Part shown: piece by piece, positions 15,677-23,915 of the stretch
Position numbering within the stretch: the first letter of the stretch is position 1
Layout of the letters: each line of letters starts with the position of its first letter
Origin: Prevotellaceae bacterium
Lineage (GTDB): Bacteria; Bacteroidota; Bacteroidia; Bacteroidales; Bacteroidaceae
NCBI GenBank assembly: GCA_031262265.1
Contig: JAISIB010000188.1
Span: 1-30,022, forward strand
Direction of reading: 5' to 3'
Length of the DNA: 30,022 nt
The notes under the pieces: model-generated
The model's database searches: none
What the model saw: only the letters and a program-made list of their open reading frames with translations
What the model was told of the DNA's origin: nothing
Translations under genes and position numbers: made by a program

Positions 15677-16636
15677 TTATAAACCCAATTGATCGGAGAG
15701 TTCCAACATCCGACGAATCGGACGTACCGCTTTTGCGGCTACTTCCGAATCTACGACTATTTCCGGCGACTCGTTACGCAGACAATCATATAGTTTCTCT
15801 ATCGTATTTAGACGCATGAAACTACATTCGTTGCACGCACACGTACTATCGTTAGGCGGAGCGGGTATGAAAGTCTTCGTAGGAGATTGCTTTTGCATCT
15901 CATGTAGAATGCCTGATTCGGTAGCTACGATGAAAGTTTGTTTCGAACTGCGAATAGAGTATTTTAATAGGGCAGCCGTAGAACCTACGTAGTCGGCCAA
16001 TGCCAATACCGCACTCTTACATTCCGGATGAGCCAACACTTCTGCATCAGGATATTGCTGCTTCAAAGCAACTATCTTTTCGACAGAAAACTGCTCGTGC
16101 ACATGACAAGCACCGTCCCACAAAAGCATCTTACGACCGGTGACAGCATTTATATAATTGCCTAAATTTCGATCAGGTCCGAAGATAAGTTTCGCATCGG
16201 GTGGAAAACTATCTACGATTTGTTTTGCATTAGTCGAAGTCACTACTACGTCCGTCAAAGCTTTGACGGCAGCCGTCGTATTGACGTACGAGATAACCGT
16301 ATAATCCGGATGTGAACGAACAAACTCTTCAAACTTATCCGCCGGACAACTATCAGCCAAAGAACAACCTGCGGCCAAATCAGGTACCAACACTTTCTTT
16401 TCAGGCGATAGAATCTTAGCCGTCTCACCCATGAAATGAACGCCGCATAACACTATAATATCTGCATCCGTGCGCGCCGCCCACTGCGCCAAAGCTAAAC
16501 TATCGCCTACATAATCCGCTATATCCTGTATATCGCCTGTCTGGTAATAATGAGCCATAATGACAGCATTCTTTTGCGCTTTCAGCGTAGCTATTTCATC
16601 TGTCCAGTTAGATTTAGATACTTTTCCACTATTCAT
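15677..16636 (-). CDS. nadA: quinolinate synthase
   Basis: NadA is a 4Fe-4S enzyme that condenses iminoaspartate (from NadB) with dihydroxyacetone phosphate to quinolinate, the entry to de novo NAD synthesis. The 319 residues include AHYYQTGDIQDIADYVGDSL near the N terminus, LCGVHFMGETAKIL with Cys64, AHPECKSAV with Cys206, and a CACNEC cluster at 266-271. Together these supply the three cluster-ligand cysteines expected of the family. The neighbouring nadB and nadC genes are not in the window. The gene is convergent with comM, with no gap between the stop codons, so their 3' transcripts must overlap. Its 5' side faces the large AT-rich gap. Confidence 0.96.
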   Translation of the reverse strand: MNSGKVSKSNWTDEIATLKAQKNAVIMAHYYQTGDIQDIADYVGDSLALAQWAARTDADIIVLCGVHFMGETAKILSPEKKVLVPDLAAGCSLADSCPADKFEEFVRSHPDYTVISYVNTTAAVKALTDVVVTSTNAKQIVDSFPPDAKLIFGPDRNLGNYINAVTGRKMLLWDGACHVHEQFSVEKIVALKQQYPDAEVLAHPECKSAVLALADYVGSTAALLKYSIRSSKQTFIVATESGILHEMQKQSPTKTFIPAPPNDSTCACNECSFMRLNTIEKLYDCLRNESPEIVVDSEVAAKAVRPIRRMLELSDQLGL

Positions 16637-17223
16637 AATAATAAGAGTTTTTTATTTTTCTCTCAAACAAAAAATGTCTATTGATATTATTAGGTTGAAA
16701 ATGTTGGTATCAAAAGACACTTTTTCTTGTAAGTCTCGTTATTAACCATGTAGTTGGAACTATTCACTCTATTATTCACTACATTATCTATTGAAAATAA
16801 ATCATATAGTATAGTTATCCACTATTAGTTAATAGGGTACAAAGTTAAGAACTTTATAAAATATTTCTCTGTCTTACTTATTGAAAACTATGTGTAAAGT
16901 GACCGGAAAACTTTTTCCCCAACCTTTTGGTAAGTTCATAGTTGTTTTTAGAGTATATAGTTTTGAGTATTCCTACGAAACACCTAACAAAGTTTCCATG
17001 TAGTTTTCACAAGTTATTATCCTGTATTCGCCGAGTTATTAACAAGGTTCGTTGTTTTATTATCCTCGTTTGTAAATCCATTAAGTTCGTTAGTTATTTT
17101 GATAAGAAGGAGAGTTTTTATAGCAAGATAAGACATGCAGTTGCAATGAGAATAAAATAGGTGTATCTTTGTGCCGGCTTTCAGCCGGAAACGTACGATT
17201 ATTACACGAATCCTATTTAGATC
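16637..17223. other. candidate chromosomal replication origin (oriC)
   Basis: This is the longest AT-rich gap here: about 29% G+C over 16681-17160 by hand count, with no convincing gene. DnaA-box-like 9-mers, each one mismatch from TTATNCACA, are at 16772-16780 (TTATTCACT) and 16815-16823 (TTATCCACT), with weaker ones at 16760-16768 and 17003-17011. Other motifs occur twice: GTTATTAAC (16738, 17035), TTATTATCC (17014, 17057) and CCATGTAGTT (16746, 16996). TTGAAAA occurs three times. An AT-rich inverted repeat AAAGTT-AAG-AACTTT (16841-16855) is followed by a candidate unwinding stretch. The + strand changes from C-rich to G-rich across this gap. Divergent genes nadA and purL flank it. Confidence 0.6.
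17141..17171 (+). promoter_or_regulatory. purL promoter
   Basis: TATCTTTG (17164-17171) matches TAnnTTTG exactly, and TTGC (17141-17144) lies at a 19-bp spacer as an imperfect -33 element. A perfect 6-bp stem, CCGGCT-TTC-AGCCGG (17174-17188), begins right after the -7 box, so it would fall at the very 5' end of the leader. The ATG is 53 bp after the box. Confidence 0.6.
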
Positions 17224-18657
17224 ATGATTCTTTTCTTTCAACAGACTGCTTCCGAACGATCCGATGTAACGGTGCTCGCCGTCGCATGCAGTCAGACACT
17301 CTCATCACACGAATTGGAAAAACTTTGTTGGCTGTTTGGCGGAGCCGAATGCCTTTTACAGGAAAAATTGGAGGGATACTATGTAGGTCCTCGTCGTGAG
17401 ATGATAACCCCTTGGAGTACCAATGCTGTCGAAATAACTCAGAATATGGGTTTACAGGGTATAGAACGTATAGAAGAATATTTTCCCGTATCCGCCAAGA
17501 ACGCCGAACATGATCCGATGTTACAACGGTTGTACGACGGACTGGATCAACGCTTGTTTTTCACCGATCGAAAGCCGGAACCTATACTATTTATAGAGAA
17601 TCTTGAAAATTATAACGAGCAGGAAGGGCTTGCGCTGTCGAAAGAAGAAATAGATTACTTGAAACAAGTATCCACAGACTTGGGACGAAAGCTTACCGAC
17701 TCGGAAGTATTCGGTTTCGCACAGATAAATTCGGAACATTGCCGGCATAAGATCTTCGGCGGCACGTTTGTGATTGACGGTAAGGAGATGGAATCGTCGC
17801 TCTTTCAACTTATTAAAAAGACGACGCAGGAAAATCCCAACAAAATATTGTCTGCCTACAAAGATAACGTGGCATTCGCCCAAGGACCTATTGCCGAACA
17901 GTTTGCACCGGCCGATCACGCGACGTCCGACTATTTCATTATCAAAGACATTGAGACGGTGCTGTCACTGAAAGCCGAAACGCACAATTTTCCGACTACC
18001 GTTGAGCCATTCAACGGAGCTTCCACCGGTACGGGCGGTGAAATACGCGACCGCATGGGCGGTGGTAAAGGTTCATGGCCGATTGCGGGAACAGCCGTGT
18101 ATATGACGTCATATACACGCGAGGGGGGAAAATCGTGGGAAGAGCTGTTGCCCGTGCGCCGGTGGCTCTATCAAACACCGGAACAGATATTGATAAAAGC
18201 CTCTAATGGTGCATCGGATTTCGGGAATAAATTTGGCCAACCATTGATTTGTGGTTCGGTATTGACGTTTGAACATCAAGAAAATAAGGATACGAACGAT
18301 ACACTCTACGGCTACGACAAAGTAATTATGTTGGCCGGCGGCGTAGGCTACGGCACGAAGCGTGATTGTCTAAAAGGAAAACCGGAGACAGGCAATCAAA
18401 TCGTAGTCATGGGCGGCGATAATTATAGAATCGGATTGGGTGGCGGCTCGGTATCGTCGGTAGATACGGGAAGATATAGTAGCGGCATCGAACTGAACGC
18501 CGTGCAGCGCGCCAATGCCGAAATGCAAAAACGTACTTATAACGTGGTACGCGCGTTGTGCGAAGAAGATGAAAATCCGGTAGTGTCTATTCATGACCAC
18601 GGTTCGGCCGGGCATGTCAATTGTCTGTCGGAATTGGTGGAAGATTGTGGCGGGTGA
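17224..18657 (+). CDS. purL: phosphoribosylformylglycinamidine synthase PurL, N-terminal part up to an in-frame UGA
   Basis: PurL converts FGAR, glutamine and ATP to FGAM in de novo purine synthesis. This 477-residue ORF starts like the large single-chain PurL of Bacteroidota (MILFFQQ, then LCWLFGGAECL). It carries the N-terminal domain, linker and the first ATP-binding half: GPRREMITPWSTNAVEITQNMGL, FGFAQINSEHCRHKIFGG, KAETHNFPTTVEPFNGASTGTGGEIRD and SIHDHGSAGHVNCLSELVE. It then stops at TGA 18655-18657. The same frame continues as Ile-Asp-Met into the next ORF, so this is one gene broken by a nonsense codon rather than a frameshift. The two parts plus three codons total 1238 codons, the expected length. 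The break falls inside a subdomain, not between domains. Confidence 0.93.
   Translation: MILFFQQTASERSDVTVLAVACSQTLSSHELEKLCWLFGGAECLLQEKLEGYYVGPRREMITPWSTNAVEITQNMGLQGIERIEEYFPVSAKNAEHDPMLQRLYDGLDQRLFFTDRKPEPILFIENLENYNEQEGLALSKEEIDYLKQVSTDLGRKLTDSEVFGFAQINSEHCRHKIFGGTFVIDGKEMESSLFQLIKKTTQENPNKILSAYKDNVAFAQGPIAEQFAPADHATSDYFIIKDIETVLSLKAETHNFPTTVEPFNGASTGTGGEIRDRMGGGKGSWPIAGTAVYMTSYTREGGKSWEELLPVRRWLYQTPEQILIKASNGASDFGNKFGQPLICGSVLTFEHQENKDTNDTLYGYDKVIMLAGGVGYGTKRDCLKGKPETGNQIVVMGGDNYRIGLGGGSVSSVDTGRYSSGIELNAVQRANAEMQKRTYNVVRALCEEDENPVVSIHDHGSAGHVNCLSELVEDCGG
18655..18657 (+). other. in-frame UGA inside purL
   Basis: Reading frame: GAT TGT GGC GGG TGA ATA GAT ATG. Relatives have a sense codon at this place in the GG-x-ID-MSKLP stretch. 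UGA is an ordinary stop elsewhere in this window (for example polA, leuB, hisF), so recoding of UGA genome-wide is unlikely. Six bases after the stop an ATG opens the second ORF, and GGCGGGTGA just before it could act as a ribosome-binding site for re-initiation. Confidence 0.9.
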
Positions 18658-18663
18658 ATAGAT

Positions 18664-20940
18664 ATGAGTAAGTTACCTATCGGTGATCAAACGTTGTCTG
18701 CCAAAGAAATAATCGCTAACGAATCACAAGAGCGGATGGGTTTACTCATTAAGGAAGAAGCGATCGCCCGCGTACGGCAGATTGCAGACCGTGAGCGCGC
18801 ACCAATGTACGTGGTAGGGAAAACTACCGGCGATCACCGCTTTGCATTCCAACAAGCGGATGGCGTTCGTCCGTTCGACTTGGCTGTGGCGCAAATGTTC
18901 GGTTCGTCACCGAAAACATACATGGTAGACGAAACGGTGCAGCAACATTACGCCACTCCGTCGTACGATAGGCACGCCGAGGCCATACTTACATATCTTT
19001 CCAACGTATTACAGTTGGAGGCGGTAGCTTGTAAAGATTGGCTCACAAACAAAGTAGACCGTTCCGTAACCGGAAAAATTGCTCGCCAACAGTGTCAGGG
19101 GCAGTTACAATTGCCATTGAGCGATTGCGGCGTAGTGGCGCTTGATTATCGAGGACATAAAGGCATTGCGACTTCTATCGGTCATGCTCCGCAGGCGGCA
19201 TTGGCCGATGCGGCCGCCGGATCGGTGTTGGCGGTAGCCGAAGCATTGACCAATCTCGTATGGGCGTCGTTGACCGACGGGTTGGATAGTGTATCCTTAT
19301 CGGCTAATTGGATGTGGCCGTGTCGTTCGCAAAAGGGAGAAGACGCGCGTTTGTATACGGCGGTTAAATCGCTTAGCGACTTCTGTTGCGCGTTGGGTAT
19401 CAACGTACCTACGGGAAAAGACTCGCTATCGATGACTCAAAAATATCCCGACGGAAGTAAAGTCATATCGCCGGGTACGGTTATCGTATCAGCGGGTGCT
19501 GAGACGGACGATGTTCAAAAGACGGTGTCACCTGTGTTACTGAACGACGAACATACTTTAATCTACCACATTGATTTTAGTTTCGACCGCTTGAAGCTTG
19601 GTGGTTCGGCCTTAGCGCAAACGTTAGGTAAGGTAGGCGATGAGGTTCCCTGCGTACAAGACGCCGAATATTTCCGTGACGCATTCTTGGTCGTACAGAC
19701 TTTGGTGAAGCGACAACTCTTACTCGCCGGACATGATATTTCGGCCGGCGGACTAATAACTACGTTGTTGGAAATGTGTTTCTCTAATACGACAGGCGGA
19801 TTGAAGCTCTCGTTGGATGGTATCCAAGAGATGGATTTAGTAAAAATACTCTTCGCCGAGAATCCGGGCGTCGTGATACAAATACAGAGTAAACATAAAA
19901 CAGAGGTGCAAAAGCTTCTTCTTGATGCCGGCGTGGGTTACACATTACTCGGGTCGCCGGCTGCGGGTCGCCAGTTACATATTACGAAAGACGAGAAACA
20001 TTATACATTTGATATAGATGCTTTGCGCGATATTTGGTATGCTTCGTCGCATCGTCTGGATTCTCATCAGTCGATGAACGGATGTGCCGATGAACGCTTC
20101 GCTCATTATAAGGAGCAGCCTGTAACAATGGCTTTCCCGCAAAGGTTTACCGGCAAGTTGTCTTCTTACGGATTGTCGGCCGACCGTCGAACTTCAACGG
20201 GCGTCCGTGCGGCTATCATCCGTGAAAAAGGAACGAACGGCGAACGCGAGATGGCTTACTCGCTCTATTTGGCCGGTTTCGATGTGAAAGACGTGACGAT
20301 GACGGACTTGGTCAGTGGCCGAGAGACGCTCAACGATATTCATCTGATTGTCTTTTGCGGTGGTTTTTCCAACTCCGATGTGTTAGGCAGCGCCAAAGGT
20401 TGGGCGGGGGCGTTTCTTTTTAACGAAAAAGCCAAGCAGACGTTGGATCGTTTTTACGCACGCAAAGACACCCTTTCGTTGGGGATTTGCAACGGTTGTC
20501 AATTGATGATGGAATTAGACTTGCTTGGATCGGGCGGCCGTATGAGACACAATGATTCACATAAGTTCGAATCGGGTTTTCTCTCGATCGTTATTCCCGA
20601 AAATCATAGCGTGATGTTCGGTTCTTTGAGCGGGAGCAAATTGGGTATTTGGGTCGCACATGGTGAAGGAAAGTTTGAGTTACCGGCTGCGGAGTCCGAC
20701 TATCACATTGCGGCGAAGTACGCCTATGGCGAATACCCGGGCAATCCGAACGGTTCGAAGTACAACGTAGCGGCATTGGCCAGTGCCGATGGTCGTCATT
20801 TGGCGATGATGCCGCATTTGGAACGTGCCGTATTCCCTTGGCAGAACGGTTGGTATCCTTCCGACCGCGCACAAACGGACGAAGTAACGCCTTGGATAGA
20901 AGCTTTCGTGAATGCTCGTCAATGGATAGAACAACATTAA
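18664..20940 (+). CDS. purL: phosphoribosylformylglycinamidine synthase PurL, C-terminal part with glutaminase domain
   Basis: This 758-residue ORF is the rest of PurL. It begins MSKLPIGDQTLSAKEIIANESQERMGLLI, which in relatives follows directly on the sequence at the end of the upstream ORF. It contains the second synthetase half (VPTGKDSLSMTQKY, HDISAGGLITTLLEM) and a C-terminal class I glutaminase domain. The nucleophile Cys is in GICNGCQLMMELD (about 606-618), and the His and Glu residues follow in the HGEGKFELP block near 664-672 and downstream. If translated separately by re-initiation at ATG 18664 it might pair with the N-terminal ORF; alternatively the gene is a pseudogene or the TGA is a sequencing error. 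leuB follows 14 bp later. Confidence 0.93.
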   Translation: MSKLPIGDQTLSAKEIIANESQERMGLLIKEEAIARVRQIADRERAPMYVVGKTTGDHRFAFQQADGVRPFDLAVAQMFGSSPKTYMVDETVQQHYATPSYDRHAEAILTYLSNVLQLEAVACKDWLTNKVDRSVTGKIARQQCQGQLQLPLSDCGVVALDYRGHKGIATSIGHAPQAALADAAAGSVLAVAEALTNLVWASLTDGLDSVSLSANWMWPCRSQKGEDARLYTAVKSLSDFCCALGINVPTGKDSLSMTQKYPDGSKVISPGTVIVSAGAETDDVQKTVSPVLLNDEHTLIYHIDFSFDRLKLGGSALAQTLGKVGDEVPCVQDAEYFRDAFLVVQTLVKRQLLLAGHDISAGGLITTLLEMCFSNTTGGLKLSLDGIQEMDLVKILFAENPGVVIQIQSKHKTEVQKLLLDAGVGYTLLGSPAAGRQLHITKDEKHYTFDIDALRDIWYASSHRLDSHQSMNGCADERFAHYKEQPVTMAFPQRFTGKLSSYGLSADRRTSTGVRAAIIREKGTNGEREMAYSLYLAGFDVKDVTMTDLVSGRETLNDIHLIVFCGGFSNSDVLGSAKGWAGAFLFNEKAKQTLDRFYARKDTLSLGICNGCQLMMELDLLGSGGRMRHNDSHKFESGFLSIVIPENHSVMFGSLSGSKLGIWVAHGEGKFELPAAESDYHIAAKYAYGEYPGNPNGSKYNVAALASADGRHLAMMPHLERAVFPWQNGWYPSDRAQTDEVTPWIEAFVNARQWIEQH

Positions 20941-20954
20941 TATAATAACACTCT

Positions 20955-22028
20955 ATGAGACTTAACCTTGCTGTATTACCGGGCGACGGTATCGGCACCG
21001 AAATCGTTGAAGCGGCCATGCGCGTTGTGAAGGCCATCTGTGAAAAGAACCGGCACGAACTGACATACTCCTACGGACTATGCGGGGCGGCAGCTATCGA
21101 AGCCACCGGCAATCCTTATCCCGAAGAGACGCATCAATTATGTATGCAGAGCGATGCTGTGCTATTTGGTGCTGTGGGGGATCCGAAATTTGATAATGAT
21201 CCTTCGGCGCGCGTGCGTCCCGAACAGGGATTGTTGGCGATGCGTAGCCGATTGGGGCTTTATGCTAATTTACGTCCGATTACTACGTTTGAATCACTGG
21301 TGCATCATTCGCCGTTGCGCACGGAACTGGTGGCGGGTGCGGACTTACTTTGTATCCGCGAGCTGACGGGCGGACTTTATTTTGGTCGGCCGCAAGGACG
21401 TTCGGAAGATGGAAATACGGCTTACGATACGTGTGTCTATACGCGTAAGGAAGTGGAGCGTATCGTTGTGTTGGCTTTTGAATATGCCATGAAGAGACGT
21501 AAGAAACTAACGGTTGTGGACAAAGCGAATGTGCTGGCTACATCGCGTTTATGGCGTCAGGTGGCGCAGGAAATAGCTCCGCGCTATCCCGAAGTAGAGG
21601 TAGAATATATGTTCGTAGACAACGTTGCCATGCGTCTGATACAGTGGCCGAAATCTTTTGACGTAATTGTTACGGAGAATATGTTTGGAGATATTCTGAC
21701 GGACGAGGCTTCTGTTATCACAGGTTCGATGGGATTGCTCCCGTCGGCTTCTGTCGGAGTACATACATCAGTGTTTGAACCGATACACGGTTCGTGGCCG
21801 CAGGCTGCCGGACAGAATATTGCGAATCCGTTGGCTACGGTACTCTCTGCGGCCATGATGTTTGAAACGGCTTTTGGTTTGGTTGCCGAAGCGGCGTTGA
21901 TACGTAAGGCTGTCGGAGCCTCTATTGAGGCAGGCGTACGTACGGCTGACATCCAAATAGAAGGAGTGCCGGCTTACAAGACGTCTGAAGTTGCTGATTG
22001 GTTAACGAACTATATACAGAAAGGATGA
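20955..22028 (+). CDS. leuB: 3-isopropylmalate dehydrogenase
   Basis: LeuB oxidises and decarboxylates 3-isopropylmalate with NAD+ in leucine synthesis. The 357 residues carry the opening LAVLPGDGIGTEIVEAA, the LLAMRSRLGLYANLRP arginine block for substrate binding, RELTGGLYFGRPQGR, KANVLATSRLWR, and the Asp metal ligands in NMFGDILTDEASVITGSMG. The NAD-binding stretch is EPIHGSWPQAAGQNIANPLAT. The length and motifs separate it from isocitrate and tartrate dehydrogenases. It stands without leuA, leuC or leuD in the window, between purL (14 bp upstream) and a NUDIX gene that overlaps its stop as ATGA. Confidence 0.95.
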   Translation: MRLNLAVLPGDGIGTEIVEAAMRVVKAICEKNRHELTYSYGLCGAAAIEATGNPYPEETHQLCMQSDAVLFGAVGDPKFDNDPSARVRPEQGLLAMRSRLGLYANLRPITTFESLVHHSPLRTELVAGADLLCIRELTGGLYFGRPQGRSEDGNTAYDTCVYTRKEVERIVVLAFEYAMKRRKKLTVVDKANVLATSRLWRQVAQEIAPRYPEVEVEYMFVDNVAMRLIQWPKSFDVIVTENMFGDILTDEASVITGSMGLLPSASVGVHTSVFEPIHGSWPQAAGQNIANPLATVLSAAMMFETAFGLVAEAALIRKAVGASIEAGVRTADIQIEGVPAYKTSEVADWLTNYIQKG

Positions 22029-22549
22029 TGAGCGAGCATCCGTTGCATCTCTTTCGCTATTGCCCGCAATGTGGTTCGCCGCGTTTCACGGAAAACAACG
22101 AAAAATCCAAGCGGTGTGAAGCATGCGGGTTTGTTTATTATTTCAATCCGTCAACTGCGACGGTGGCATTGATTACGGATGCGGACAATCGGCTATTGGT
22201 GTGCCGCCGTGCCAAAGACCCCGCACGAGGAACGTTGGATTTGCCCGGTGGTTTTGTGGATATAGGTGAGACTGCCGAAGACGGAGTGCGTCGCGAGGTC
22301 AAGGAAGAGACGGGATTGGAAGTTTCCGAGGTCACATTTTTATTCTCGTTGCCCAATATCTACCCGTACAGCGGATTTGAAGTACATACCGTCGATATGT
22401 TTTTCCGTTGTGGAGTGGGGGACATCTCATTGTTACGCCCTTCGGATGATGTGATGGAGACTTTCTTTGTGCCGATGGCAGAAATTTGTCCGGCGGATTT
22501 TGGTTTACTTTCTATTCGGAGAGGATTGAAAAAAATAGGAATATGTTAG
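22025..22549 (+). CDS. NUDIX hydrolase with N-terminal zinc ribbon
   Basis: This 174-residue protein has a zinc ribbon near the N terminus (CPQCG, then CEACG, about residues 14-40) followed by a NUDIX domain. The NUDIX box is exact: GFVDIGETAEDGVRREVKEE then TGLEV, fitting Gx5Ex7REUxEExGU. Zinc-ribbon NUDIX proteins include NudC-like NADH pyrophosphatases, but the SQPWPFPxS hallmark of NudC is not seen, so the substrate is unknown; nucleoside diphosphate derivatives are likely. Start at ATG 22025 overlaps the leuB stop; ATG 22028 is equally possible. Its end overlaps hisF by 7 bp, so it is embedded in an amino-acid biosynthesis run, probably translationally coupled. Confidence 0.9.
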   Translation: MMSEHPLHLFRYCPQCGSPRFTENNEKSKRCEACGFVYYFNPSTATVALITDADNRLLVCRRAKDPARGTLDLPGGFVDIGETAEDGVRREVKEETGLEVSEVTFLFSLPNIYPYSGFEVHTVDMFFRCGVGDISLLRPSDDVMETFFVPMAEICPADFGLLSIRRGLKKIGIC

Positions 22550-23298
22550 CGAAACGAATTATACCATGTCTTGACATAAAGGACGGACAGACAGTAAAAG
22601 GAACGAATTTCGTAAACTTAAGGCAAGCCGGAGATCCCATAGAATTAGGGCGGGCGTATAGTGAACAAGGAGCCGATGAATTAGTATTTCTGGATATTAC
22701 GGCCAGTCACGAAGGGAGAAAAACGTTTGCCGAACTGGTCAGTCGTATCGCGGCCACTATTAATATTCCGTTTACCGTGGGTGGTGGTATTCACGAACTA
22801 AGTGACGTGGAACGCTTGTTGAATGCCGGAGCCGACAAAATATCGGTTAATTCGGCGGCATTGCGTCGTCCATCATTGATTGATGAGATCGCCGGACATT
22901 TCGGCTCTCAAGTATGCGTGCTGGCGGTAGACGCCAGACAGGACGATGAAGGATGGTTATGCTATCTGAACGGCGGACGTATCCCTACGAAATACAAACT
23001 GTTTGATTGGGCGCACGAAGCGCAGGAGCGTGGGGCGGGCGAACTGCTTTTCACCAGTATGAATCACGATGGCGTACGCACGGGCTACGCCAACGAAGCA
23101 TTGGCGACACTGGCTGATTCGCTAAGTATTCCCATTATTGCATCGGGTGGGGCAGGATGTCTTGAACATTTTAGAGACGCCTTTGTGTTCGGTAAGGCAG
23201 ATGCTGCGTTGGCGGCGGGCGTTTTTCACTTTGGGGATATATCAATTCCGAAATTAAAATCATATCTTTGCGCGGAAGGTATAACAGTGAGGCAATGA
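22543..23298 (+). CDS. hisF: imidazole glycerol phosphate synthase, cyclase subunit
   Basis: HisF, with glutaminase HisH, turns PRFAR into imidazole glycerol phosphate and AICAR in histidine synthesis. The 251-residue TIM barrel has both catalytic aspartates: Asp11 in IIPCLDIKDG and Asp130 in VLAVDARQ. Phosphate-binding loops TVGGGI and IASGGAG are present. The ATG at 22543 (MLAKRIIPCLDI) is fixed by the family start and lies inside the last codons of the NUDIX gene. HisH and HisA, often beside hisF, are not in the window. Its stop overlaps the hisIE start as ATGA. A perfect -7 box (TATCTTTG, 23263-23270) lies in its last 40 bp and might start a hisIE transcript, but no -33 element is at the usual distance. 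Confidence 0.96.
   Translation: MLAKRIIPCLDIKDGQTVKGTNFVNLRQAGDPIELGRAYSEQGADELVFLDITASHEGRKTFAELVSRIAATINIPFTVGGGIHELSDVERLLNAGADKISVNSAALRRPSLIDEIAGHFGSQVCVLAVDARQDDEGWLCYLNGGRIPTKYKLFDWAHEAQERGAGELLFTSMNHDGVRTGYANEALATLADSLSIPIIASGGAGCLEHFRDAFVFGKADAALAAGVFHFGDISIPKLKSYLCAEGITVRQ
23263..23270 (+). promoter_or_regulatory. possible internal -7 promoter box before hisIE
   Basis: TATCTTTG within the 3' end of hisF matches TAnnTTTG exactly, 24 bp before the hisIE ATG. The nearest TTTG (23230-23233) is 29 bp upstream, too far for the usual spacing, so support is weak. Confidence 0.3.
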
Positions 23299-23912
23299 AC
23301 GACATTGATTTTGCTAAAATGGACGGGTTGGTACCCGCCGTTATCCAAGATTACGATACGCGCCAAGTGTTGATGCTTGGCTATATGAATGCTGCTGCTT
23401 ATGAACAGACGCTGCAAACAGGACGCGTGACATTTTATAGTCGCTCGAAACAACGTCTATGGACAAAAGGGGAGACGAGTGGAAATTACTTGAATGTGGT
23501 ATCCATCGGGAGCGATTGCGACGGTGATGCGTTGCTTGTCAAGGTAAAACCCGTTGGCGCGGTATGCCACACGGGTACGGATACTTGTTGGGGTGAAGAG
23601 AACAAGGCAGATCCTTTATTGTTTTTGCATCAATTGCAAGATGTTATAGAACGGCGCAAAGCCCAGATGCCAGAAGGCTCTTATACGACAGAATTGTTTC
23701 GTTCCGGTATCAACCGTATCGCACAGAAAGTAGGAGAAGAAACCGTCGAAATGATTATCGAAGCTACCAACGGGAGTGACGAACGGATGATATATGAAGG
23801 CTCGGATATGCTTTATCATGCGATGGTATTGTTGTCGGAGAAGGGGTTCCGCATCGAGGATTTGGTGAACGAATTGATAGAACGGCATGAGCCGACGTGG
23901 AAAAAACACTAA
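23295..23912 (+). CDS. hisI: bifunctional phosphoribosyl-AMP cyclohydrolase/phosphoribosyl-ATP pyrophosphatase
   Basis: This fused HisIE carries out the second and third steps of histidine synthesis. The HisI half (about 1-105) has VLMLGYMNAAAYEQTL, TFYSRSKQRLWTKGETSGN and the metal-binding SDCDGDALL with HTGTDTCWG, whose cysteines bind zinc. The HisE half (about 115-205) has the helical signature RIAQKVGEETVEMIIEATN followed by YEGSDMLYHAMVLL. At 205 residues it is normal for the fused form. The start at ATG 23295 overlaps the hisF stop by ATGA; an upstream TTG is in frame but extends beyond the family start. An FtsE-like gene begins 3 bp after its stop. Confidence 0.95.
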   Translation: MNDIDFAKMDGLVPAVIQDYDTRQVLMLGYMNAAAYEQTLQTGRVTFYSRSKQRLWTKGETSGNYLNVVSIGSDCDGDALLVKVKPVGAVCHTGTDTCWGEENKADPLLFLHQLQDVIERRKAQMPEGSYTTELFRSGINRIAQKVGEETVEMIIEATNGSDERMIYEGSDMLYHAMVLLSEKGFRIEDLVNELIERHEPTWKKH

Positions 23913-23915
23913 GCG

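Noticed and set aside
16772..16823. DnaA-like 9-mers as sole proof of an origin
   Set aside because: Neither is an exact TTATNCACA match, and about one such near match is expected by chance in this length. They count only together with the skew change and the gap itself.
16942..17160. Small open frames in the AT-rich nadA-purL gap
   Set aside because: Low-complexity AT-rich translations on both strands with no conserved pattern and no ribosome-binding site; the gap is better explained as an origin region.
18655..18657. Genome-wide reassignment of UGA, or selenocysteine, to explain the purL stop
   Set aside because: UGA ends several other intact genes here (polA, leuB, hisF, ftsE). The position is not a catalytic Cys in relatives and no SECIS-like hairpin was evident.
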